Positions 1-5,708 of a DNA stretch of 64,000 bases are shown piece after piece. The notes under the pieces are model-generated. The model did not search any database. It was not told the DNA's origin and saw nothing but the letters and a program-made list of their open reading frames with translations. The translations under genes were made by a program, and so were the position numbers. This DNA is from an uncultured Lachnospiraceae bacterium. GTDB taxonomy: Bacteria; Bacillota; Clostridia; Lachnospirales; Lachnospiraceae. The stretch is from assembly GCA_947629525.1 (NCBI GenBank), contig CANREB010000004.1:1-64000 (forward strand). The letters run 5' to 3'. How positions within the stretch are numbered: the first letter of the stretch is position 1; every line of letters begins with the position of its first letter.

Positions 1-228
1 TAATATTTCATCCACTTTATAAAGATGATACACCGTTTCAAAAGTAGTTCCTTCTTTATAATCGCTACCAGAAGGATCTTTTCTGAATTGTAAAGCATAA
101 CCTGTAAAGCGATAATAATTTACTCTTTTCAAAATATTTTTCGCTTTTTCTCTATCCGAAATAACAATTCCGTGAGCCTCTAACTTATCCACCTGTTCAT
201 CGAAGGTCAATGTTTTTTTCAAATCCAT
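1..228 (-). CDS. Abi family (Abi_2, AbiF/AbiD-type) protein, N-terminal part
   Basis: The frame is open for 76 codons from an ATG at 228 to the window edge, so the C-terminal part lies outside. The start has a good Shine-Dalgarno (aaggagagatttt before ATG). The N-terminus carries family hallmarks: a leading K-T-L-T-F-x-E-Q block, a predicted helix-turn with K-A-x-N-I-L, and the conserved VNYYRFTGY segment at about residues 35-43, followed by a basic stretch. Abi_2 proteins are phage-defence (abortive infection) effectors with a HEPN-like RNase fold, and some are controlled by a structured RNA encoded just upstream. Here a compact hairpin RNA sits directly upstream. It is the only gene of the defence cluster that still looks intact in this window, although only its start can be judged. 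Confidence 0.8.
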   Translation of the reverse strand, partial: MDLKKTLTFDEQVDKLEAHGIVISDREKAKNILKRVNYYRFTGYALQFRKDPSGSDYKEGTTFETVYHLYKVDEIL

Positions 229-240
229 AAAATCTCTCCT

Positions 241-316
241 TAATGTAAAAAAGCTGAGCACACGTCTCAGCTTGGTCCCCAATGTCCAAAAGACTTCGGG
301 CAACTCTGTTACATTT
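241..316 (-). ncRNA. Structured leader RNA upstream of the Abi_2 gene (abiF-RNA-like candidate)
   Basis: On the minus strand, a perfect 7-bp closing helix (309-315 with 242-248) encloses two elements. One is a perfect 8-bp hairpin, AAGCUGAG/CUCAGCUU (266-273 with 251-258), with a 7-nt loop and a U run directly after it. The other is an upstream CCC/GGG plus GUC/GAC hairpin around 275-301. It ends about 13 bases before the Abi_2 start codon. The last hairpin plus U run could terminate transcription, so the element may give a separate short RNA with partial readthrough into the gene. I recall that structured RNAs upstream of this Abi class are known (abiF motif). Membership here is inferred from position and structure only. 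Confidence 0.6.
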
Positions 317-345
317 AGTATATTCAAAAATGCAGAAAAATGCAA
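317..345 (-). promoter_or_regulatory. Putative sigma-A promoter of the Abi_2 RNA/gene
   Basis: On the minus strand, a -35 TTGCAT (340-345) and a -10 TATACT (317-322) are separated by 17 bases. The predicted start falls at about 310, which would leave out part of the 7-bp closing helix of the RNA. Either the helix is fortuitous or the real start lies slightly upstream. Confidence 0.4.
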
Positions 346-360
346 TACTTTTTATGATTT

Positions 361-603
361 TTAACAAATTTTCTTTCGCAAATTTAAAGCCTTTTTATTC
401 CCAACCTTATTTACTCTTTCAAACGAAATTGTTGCAACAATGAAATTTTCTCTGAAGGAAAAATCCTCTTTTTCATACATTTCCGTGATCTTGGGCGCTC
501 CCCGTCCGAACTTCCCACTGATATGCGGTTGGAGAAAAATTTCAGATAGTTTTTCATTTACGGGAACAGATTCTCCCAGAAAAAATCCCTTGCATTTTCC
601 TTC
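361..603 (-). pseudogene. C-terminal remnant of an AlbA_2/RecG-like ATP-binding protein
   Basis: An 80-codon open stretch without a usable start lies between stop codons at 604-606 and 361-363. The translation contains FGRGAPKITEMYEKEDF followed by SFRENFIVATISFERV, the characteristic C-terminal end of Schlafen-AlbA_2 (often annotated RecG-like) ATP-binding proteins in gut Firmicutes. A low-complexity NKVGNKK follows, also typical of that tail. The roughly 350-400 residues of the N-terminal and middle domains are absent, so this is a truncated relic. Confidence 0.55.
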
Positions 604-737
604 TTAAATACCTATGTACATCTATACTGTGTAAATATTTTCATATCTCCTTTTTCTTCCGGATCAGACTCCGCAATTATGATCGTAAGCGCATCCAACT
701 TTTCCGATACTCTTTTCATAATCCGTATTGCCTCATT

Positions 738-957
738 ATAAATACGATAATAGGGATACTTACGCTCTCGAATAGAATGATATGGTTCAAAAGATTCTGT
801 CACCGGAAGACGCGCCATAATAGCCGATTCTACTTTATCCAATAAGTCCATTTGCCGCCTTCGGGATTCTTTAGTACCTCAGTAATATAAGTAACTTTTT
901 CATCAAGATCCTCGCAAAAAGCGGCAGATAACGCAATCTGTACTTTTTACTGGGCAT
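738..957 (-). pseudogene. Broken RelE/ParE-family toxin
   Basis: Three frames must be joined to read the toxin. It opens MPSKKYRLRYLPLFAR from the ATG at 957, continues in a second frame as EDLDEKVTYITEVLKNPE, and in a third as LLDKVESAIMARLPV...SFEPYHSIRERKYPYYRIY, ending about 738. This order matches RelE/ParE toxins, which usually end with a short beta-strand segment that is missing here. After 738 the open frame continues to 612 with unrelated residues, so the 3' end has been replaced. The start codon overlaps the end of the antitoxin remnant by 11 bases, the usual arrangement of a toxin-antitoxin operon. Confidence 0.65.
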
Positions 958-1206
958 TGATTTTCCCTCTCGATTTTCCGAAAACTTCCTCATGGCTCAT
1001 CCGCGCGGCATCTTCTTCTGCAAGTTTATCCGCTTTATCCAATGCTGCTTCTACCCTATCTGTCAGTCTCGAATATTCTTCCATACTAAGCACCACCATT
1101 GTGCCATATCCGTTTTTCGTCAATATATGGGTTCACCCGTATTTACAATCTTCTCAATATCTGGAAACTTATTTCTCAAATCGGAAACTGGTCTGATCTG
1201 CAGCAT
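947..1206 (-). pseudogene. Frameshifted Phd/YefM-family antitoxin
   Basis: The ATG at 1206 has a strong Shine-Dalgarno (aaggagtgaag). It opens with LQIRPVSDLRNKFPDIEKIV and NTGEPIY, the DNA-binding Phd/YefM N-terminus, and then hits TGA. Moving one base restores the frame: TKNGYGTMVVLSMEEYSRL and a helical acidic tail ending at TAA 947-949. A single-base deletion in the Y-L-T-K-N codons explains the break. The module would have bound its own promoter and neutralised the toxin encoded next. Confidence 0.7.
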
Positions 1207-1439
1207 ATGCCTTCACTCCTTATCAGAATTTTATCTAAATTATATCATTTCCTTTATTATGCTCTACTATACCGCAAAAGACTACCCGCATAAGCCACAC
1301 CGGTACCATAATTTTCCATGGCGCTGTCTGCGGTATACGTGCAGTCATATCAATATACGAGTTGTCGAGTATTCATACTTGATAAAAATCCATCATCAAT
1401 ACAGACTGTTATTTTTTCAATTATTTATCATAGCATATA
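1207..1439. other. Intergenic stretch with no recognised gene
   Basis: This AT-rich sequence lies between the antitoxin remnant and the AbiH remnant. Short open frames on both strands have no ribosome site and no recognisable motif. A TATAAT hexamer lies shortly upstream of the antitoxin start, without a convincing -35. Confidence 0.3.
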
Positions 1440-2040
1440 TTACATTTTTTCCCCATCTGAATCTTTCCATCTACGACTAATTCTAATCTTGAATCCTAAG
1501 TTTCTCACTTTATTAACACTATCTTGATTATTTTTCCAATCATATCTATTGAAATACCATCTTACCTTATTAGGTTCTATATGCTTACATATTTCTTCCA
1601 GATAAATCATATCAACATTTGAAAACGAAAATCCATAAGAATATATTTTTCTAACTCCTGATATCCTTTCAAAAAAATTGTAATTATCCGAAAGTGCTTT
1701 ACTCGTATTTTTTCTCGAATTTATTTTTAATTTATTGTATGCATCACTGATTCCCAAATAATGAATAAATTCACTAAACTCTCCATCGTTACCATGTCCA
1801 AAATAAATTTGGCTATCTTTTTCTTTTGCCTTCCCATGTATATAGCAAATATTAGATGCTGATATATTATATAATGCCTCAAGCGTTGATGTGTAATTAA
1901 ATGACAAAAATAAACTGTTTTTGAAAGAAGGCTCTTTTTACTTTTTTAAATTCAATTAGCGCCAAATCATTAAATACCCACTCTTGAAACAAATTGGTTA
2001 ATATCCGATATGCTCCAATAATTGATTCAGATAAATCCTA
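1440..2040 (-). pseudogene. AbiH-family protein, N-terminally deleted and frameshifted
   Basis: Two frames together encode the C-terminal half of AbiH, a phage abortive-infection protein. The upstream frame runs from the edge of the preceding gene and includes WVFNDLALIEFKKVKRAFFQK. The downstream frame (TTG at 1907, 155 codons) has the family signatures SFNYTSTLEALY, CYIHGKA, YFGHG and YSYGFSFSNVDMIYLEEI. A one-base shift near 1910 separates them. The N-terminal nucleotide-like region (about 120 residues, normally opening ILVLGNGFD) is absent: the remnant begins directly after the stop codon of the gene at 2041. That abrupt join marks a deletion or recombination junction. Confidence 0.65.
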
Positions 2041-2967
2041 TTATTCACCAAAAATCTTCTCATTTAAATATTTACTATACAAATCTGCTGCATATGGGGT
2101 AAGATGCGTAACATCTATAAAATCAGTATATGATGAGAGACCATTTTCCTCACTATAATTTATATAATTCTCCTTAAACTTAGTCTCTTTCAACTCTTCT
2201 CTTATCATTTTGTTAAACTTTTTTCTCTCATCATCCGAATGTGTCTCTGTTTCACCGCTCCACAAAGGCGGCATAGCAATAAAAAGTTTTATATCATTTT
2301 CTTCACAAGTATTAATTATTTTTCTAAAATAATCTAATTGAACATCCAAAATAGTATAGTCTCTATCAATCACATCTTCAGGATCCGCTATCCCATACAC
2401 TATATATTGCCCATTTGCCTTTTGGTAATTAACATCTATAGCAGGTCTGTTAAATAATAAGAATATGCAAGGTAATAGTGCATTCTGTTTATTAGACCAA
2501 AATGTAATATAGTCATCTTGCTTTGTAGACCACCATGATTTGTCTCCAAAATCTTGTTGGTATTCTTTGGGAAATAACTTTGAATAAACATAATTTCTTG
2601 TATCTGATAAAAAAGAAAATTGAAAATAGTCTGTGCCAACTATTAAATATTCAATTGATTCATTATTCGCAATCAAATAAAGAAGTTTATAATACATTTG
2701 ATTATAACTATCGTTATCATGCCCAAAATTATATGCTTGAACAGATGTAAAAATATCTGGATTAATATCTCTATATATTCTAGAATTTCCCAAAAAATAA
2801 CAATTGTAATCATTCTTAACGGCATTATCAAAACTCATCTGTATTTGCTCCGCTGTATTTGGACCATTATACTTATAAGTTGCAATAGATGAAATTTGGC
2901 AATACATCCCAATAAAAACAGAACTAATAATCAATAATATAAATATTTTTTTTACAAATTTTTTCAT
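2041..2967 (-). CDS. SGNH-hydrolase/DltD-like protein, partner of the MBOAT acyltransferase
   Basis: A 308-residue protein with one N-terminal membrane anchor (about residues 7-25). The extracytoplasmic part has an SGNH-like block, FLGNSRIYRDI (Ser in G-N-S, about residue 61), and a C-terminal D-V-T-H-L-T dyad about 20 residues from the end, supplying the Asp/His of the catalytic triad. Proteins of this kind (AlgX/AlgJ, DltD and PatB-like) pass acetyl groups moved across the membrane by an MBOAT partner onto a cell-surface polymer. The MBOAT gene ends 14 bases upstream, so the two form an operon. Shine-Dalgarno aaaggaaatag. The polymer target cannot be told from sequence. Base composition is AT-rich, like the accessory left end. 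Confidence 0.75.
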   Translation of the reverse strand: MKKFVKKIFILLIISSVFIGMYCQISSIATYKYNGPNTAEQIQMSFDNAVKNDYNCYFLGNSRIYRDINPDIFTSVQAYNFGHDNDSYNQMYYKLLYLIANNESIEYLIVGTDYFQFSFLSDTRNYVYSKLFPKEYQQDFGDKSWWSTKQDDYITFWSNKQNALLPCIFLLFNRPAIDVNYQKANGQYIVYGIADPEDVIDRDYTILDVQLDYFRKIINTCEENDIKLFIAMPPLWSGETETHSDDERKKFNKMIREELKETKFKENYINYSEENGLSSYTDFIDVTHLTPYAADLYSKYLNEKIFGE

Positions 2968-2981
2968 ACTATTTCCTTTTC

Positions 2982-4412
2982 TTAAAACTGAAAATAAATA
3001 AAAGCATCATTTCCTACTTTTGCACATAAAAACAAAAACATAATAAGAACTATATAAACTAACCAACGAAACATGATATTTTTAGAATGCATCCATTCAA
3101 TCACATCTATTTTTAAGGATGCAAAATCAAACATTGCTAAAATTGCCAAAAGCAACAAAATCTTAATTTGTTCCAAAGGACTCATTCCAATTATATTACT
3201 AAAGTAATGTTTTCCTAATGATATCCCATCAAATGCATGTACGATTACGTATATTGCATCATAAAAAGACTCTGCTCTAAAGAATGTCCACGCATAACTA
3301 CAAAAAATGAAAGTAATAATAACAGAAAACAAATGACCAATTTTATTATGTTTTAACTTATCCAATGGTGTTTTCAATGCGTTTTCAGCAATCTGAGCTA
3401 AACCATGTATTCCTCCCCATATTACAAAAGTCCAGTTAGCGCCATGCCATAATCCACTAATCAAAAAAGTGATGAAAACATTTATTGACTGTCGAAGTTT
3501 ACTACATCTATTTCCACCCAACGGAATATATACATAATCCCTAAACCAAGTTGATAATGAAATATGCCATCGAGACCAAAAAGTTTTTATTGAGTCCGAA
3601 AAATAAGGACTACGAAAATTTGTCATCAAATTTATTCCAAACAATTTAGCTGTACCTATTGCAATATCTGAATATCCAGAAAAATCACAATAAATTTGAA
3701 TTGTAAAACCAAAAATTGCCAAAAGCAACGGGAAACCAGTATTTGTATTAAGTGAATCATATATTGAATCAACATGTACAGCTATTACATCAGCTATGCA
3801 CATTTTTTTTAAGAATCCCCAAGTCATCAATTTCATTCCGTATGTAGCTTGATCATAATTAAATTCGTGTTTTTCTTTTATCTGTGGTAGCAGATTACTT
3901 GTTCGCTCAATCGGACCTGCTACTAATTGTGGAAAAAATGATATAAATGCTGCATAATAACCAAAATGCTTTTCAGCATGAGCAACACCATTATATACAT
4001 CTATTACATAACTCATCGTTTGAAATGTATAAAATGATATTCCAACTGGCAATAATAAATTTAACGTTATAGGGTTCATTTGTATTGCAAATAATTTCAA
4101 TATACTTACAATTGATTCACTAACAAAGTTAAAATACTTAAAGAAAAAAAGTACCCCTAGACAACATATAATTGTTCCTGTTAGGATTATTTTCTTTTTT
4201 ATTTTACTCTCTTGTTTTTCAATCAAGAGGGCGCCGCCATAAGAAACACTTGTAGTAAAAAGAATCAATACTACATATTTGACATCCCAACTCATATAAA
4301 AATAATAGCTAGCCACTAACATTAATGCCCATCTATATTGGTGAGGTGAAAGCCAATACAAAACAAATACCGTTGGTAAAAAAATCACAAAAGCAAATGA
4401 ATTAAATAACAT
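2982..4412 (-). CDS. MBOAT-family O-acyltransferase (AlgI/DltB-like)
   Basis: A 476-residue polytopic membrane protein with about ten hydrophobic helices. The start FNSFAFVIFLPTVFVLYW is typical of the AlgI/PatA branch. Family motifs include FQTMSYVIDVY, FPQLVAGPIER, FWSRWHISLSTWFRDYVYIP and the catalytic-histidine region ISGLWHGANWTFVIWGG (about residues 325-341). It moves acyl (normally acetyl) groups across the membrane for O-acetylation of an extracellular polysaccharide, handing them to the SGNH-type protein encoded downstream. Length matches the family (460-500). Confidence 0.88.
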   Translation of the reverse strand: MLFNSFAFVIFLPTVFVLYWLSPHQYRWALMLVASYYFYMSWDVKYVVLILFTTSVSYGGALLIEKQESKIKKKIILTGTIICCLGVLFFFKYFNFVSESIVSILKLFAIQMNPITLNLLLPVGISFYTFQTMSYVIDVYNGVAHAEKHFGYYAAFISFFPQLVAGPIERTSNLLPQIKEKHEFNYDQATYGMKLMTWGFLKKMCIADVIAVHVDSIYDSLNTNTGFPLLLAIFGFTIQIYCDFSGYSDIAIGTAKLFGINLMTNFRSPYFSDSIKTFWSRWHISLSTWFRDYVYIPLGGNRCSKLRQSINVFITFLISGLWHGANWTFVIWGGIHGLAQIAENALKTPLDKLKHNKIGHLFSVIITFIFCSYAWTFFRAESFYDAIYVIVHAFDGISLGKHYFSNIIGMSPLEQIKILLLLAILAMFDFASLKIDVIEWMHSKNIMFRWLVYIVLIMFLFLCAKVGNDAFIYFQF

Positions 4413-4795
4413 AGCTCACATATCCCTTATCAATATTCTATACTTTTTTGCTTTTAAGACCACTGCGATGGATTATATGCACTTTTAACAAAAAGTGCCT
4501 TGACAATATACTATTTTTGCCTTAGTATAAGTTTGTTGTTATGCAATTTTACTAAAGCACATTAAAGGCAAAAAAGTATACTTTTTCGCTTTTTAATGTA
4601 ATATTCAAAATTATGATAATTTTATCATTTAGCTGAAAGCAAAAAATTCTAATATAGCTTTCTTAATTGAAGTATGTGTAAAAAAGATGGTTTGACAGCT
4701 TTGAATTATTGATGGATATGTATTATATGAAAAAAGCAAGATAAAAAATAGATAAGATTTTGAACGATTTCCCCAAAAACTTTCTAAAAAAATCC
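4413..4795. repeat. Gene-free gap with a cluster of about 20-bp repeats and a 41-bp imperfect palindrome
   Basis: The motif ATACTTTTTTGCYTTTAA occurs four times with small changes: plus strand at about 4440-4458 and 4509-4527, minus strand at about 4562-4580, plus strand again at 4577-4597. The last two form a 41-bp imperfect palindrome (4559-4599) centred on a perfect 16-bp core, AAAAAGTATACTTTTT, with one mismatch and one bulge. A separate hairpin GCACTTTT/AAAAGTGC lies at about 4479-4498. On the plus strand, TTGACA (4500-4505) is followed 17 bases later by TAGTAT. From 4600 to 4795 I see no gene; a 66-codon minus-strand frame there is AT-rich with no ribosome site. Confidence 0.5.
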
Positions 4796-4824
4796 TTGAA
4801 TTTTGATTCATATCAAGATATAAT
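4796..4824 (+). promoter_or_regulatory. Sigma-A promoter upstream of tRNA-Gly
   Basis: -35 TTGAAT (4796-4801), 17-base spacer, -10 TATAAT (4819-4824). Predicted start about 4831, roughly 100 bases before the tRNA. Confidence 0.65.
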
Positions 4825-4830
4825 AACACT

Positions 4831-4931
4831 ATGGCATCAGTTCCGGGAGGAATGCGTCTTGCGCGTATCGTCAGTGTCTAGGTTCAAACACATGATCATC
4901 CCGTAGAACACGTGACGGCTGATGTTTCCCG
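4831..4931 (+). other. GC-richer transcribed leader of unknown nature before tRNA-Gly
   Basis: About 100 bases between the promoter and the tRNA are richer in G+C than the AT-rich DNA to the left. Internal pairing is possible: CATCA (4835-4839) with TGATG (4921-4925), UUCC-GGGA-GGAA (4841-4852) as a GNRA-capped hairpin, and CGUCA (4869-4873) with UGACG (4913-4917). The only start codons give peptides under 20 residues. It could be a tRNA 5' leader removed by RNase P, or a small RNA in its own right. Confidence 0.3.
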
Positions 4932-5001
4932 CAGATATAGTTCATTGGTAGAACACCAGCTTCCCAAGCTGGGGAGGCGGGTTCGATTCCCGTTATCTGC
5001 T
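4932..5001 (+). tRNA. tRNA-Gly (anticodon CCC), with an irregular T arm
   Basis: Acceptor GCAGATA/TATCTGC, D arm GTTC-ATTGGTA-GAAC, and anticodon arm CCAGC-TTCCCAA-GCTGG with anticodon CCC are all perfect. The discriminator is T, as in tRNA-Gly. The expected T arm would be GCGGG-TTCGATT-CCCGT, but only four bases (GCGG) precede TTCGATT. The gene is therefore 70 rather than 71 bases, and the stem has 4 pairs with an 8-base loop. CCA is not encoded. tRNA-Gly(CCC) is often dispensable because the UCC isoacceptor can read GGG, so slight decay would be tolerated. Confidence 0.75.
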
Positions 5002-5022
5002 TTAATTTATATCTTAAAACTC

Positions 5023-5057
5023 AAAAAGACTCATACTGTTTTGTCAGTATGAGTCTT
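5023..5057. terminator. Bidirectional terminator between tRNA-Gly and nrdG
   Basis: A perfect 13-bp stem, AAGACTCATACTG/CAGTATGAGTCTT, with a 6-base loop. An A run on its left gives the U tract for minus-strand nrdG transcripts, and a T-rich stretch lies to its right for the plus-strand tRNA. Confidence 0.85.
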
Positions 5058-5067
5058 CTATTTTACT

Positions 5068-5667
5068 TTATGCCTCACAGGCATTCTTTTTTATGTCAGC
5101 ATTATTAAACTGCACTATATTTCGGTTTGCCCCCGCCGTCTCACGTCCCATTGGGATATCATCATAATCCCCACAATGAAGCACGGGAATTGACTTGTCT
5201 TCCTGTGAAAGAGTTGCCTGTACATCTATAACGCGCTGATTGATACTGCCTTTCCATAAAAGATTAGTATCCTGTTTTTCCTGCTGAAACTCCCCGTCAA
5301 CAAGTACATCCACATATTTGATCAACGGATAGTGCATAGCTGTTTCCCATTTGTCGCCCGTATAAAGCCAGATATTTTTATTCGGATATTTCTCCTTTAT
5401 CTCTGCCATCAGCGCCTTTACTCCTTCGCGATTGACGCCATGAAGCGGGTCACCGCCCGAAAAGGTTATTCCTTCTATATATGGTTTGTCCAACTGTTCA
5501 AAAATCTCTGCCTTTGCATTTTCGTCAAATTCCAGACCGCCATCAGGATCCCAAGTCATAGGATTTTGACATCCTTTGCAGCAATGTGAACATCCCGCGA
5601 CCCATAAAACAACACGCAGCCCGTCACCGTTTAACATGTCATCTTTAGTTATATTATGGTATCTCAT
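5068..5667 (-). CDS. nrdG: Anaerobic ribonucleotide reductase activating protein
   Basis: A 199-residue radical-SAM enzyme that generates the glycyl radical on NrdD, using S-adenosylmethionine and a [4Fe-4S] cluster. The cluster motif is CSHCCKGCQN (C-x3-C-x2-C) at about residues 26-35, followed by the glycine-rich TFSGGDPL SAM-binding segment near residue 70. It begins MRYHNITKDDMLNGDGLRVV, typical of NrdG. The C-terminus is somewhat longer than the usual 155-180 residues. It lies 41 bases downstream of nrdD in the same operon and ends at the strong terminator at 5023-5057. Confidence 0.95.
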   Translation of the reverse strand: MRYHNITKDDMLNGDGLRVVLWVAGCSHCCKGCQNPMTWDPDGGLEFDENAKAEIFEQLDKPYIEGITFSGGDPLHGVNREGVKALMAEIKEKYPNKNIWLYTGDKWETAMHYPLIKYVDVLVDGEFQQEKQDTNLLWKGSINQRVIDVQATLSQEDKSIPVLHCGDYDDIPMGRETAGANRNIVQFNNADIKKNACEA

Positions 5668-5708
5668 ACAAATTCATTCCCTCATATATTATTTATGCCG
5701 TTATTTTT

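Noticed and set aside
992-1480. 162-codon plus-strand ORF over the antitoxin remnant
   Set aside because: Cysteine/histidine/phenylalanine-rich translation with no ribosome site; it is the complement of the degenerate Phd/RelE region.
4500-4531. Plus-strand promoter (TTGACA-17-TAGTAT)
   Set aside because: No gene follows on the plus strand for about 400 bases, and the hexamers sit within the AT-rich repeat cluster, so chance is likely.
4629-4829. 66-codon minus-strand ORF
   Set aside because: It lacks a ribosome site, has no motif, and runs across the plus-strand promoter of tRNA-Gly.
4831-4931. Possible SRP (4.5S-like) RNA upstream of tRNA-Gly
   Set aside because: TTCCGGGAGGAA superficially resembles the SRP RNA tetraloop region, but the invariant flanking AGCA/CAGG internal loop is not present, and the long pairing arms do not fit.
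4932-5001. tRNA-Gly as an integration site for the left-hand accessory region
   Set aside because: The 3' end of the tRNA faces right, toward nrdG and the terminator, whereas the accessory genes lie on its 5' side; no integrase or direct repeat was found.
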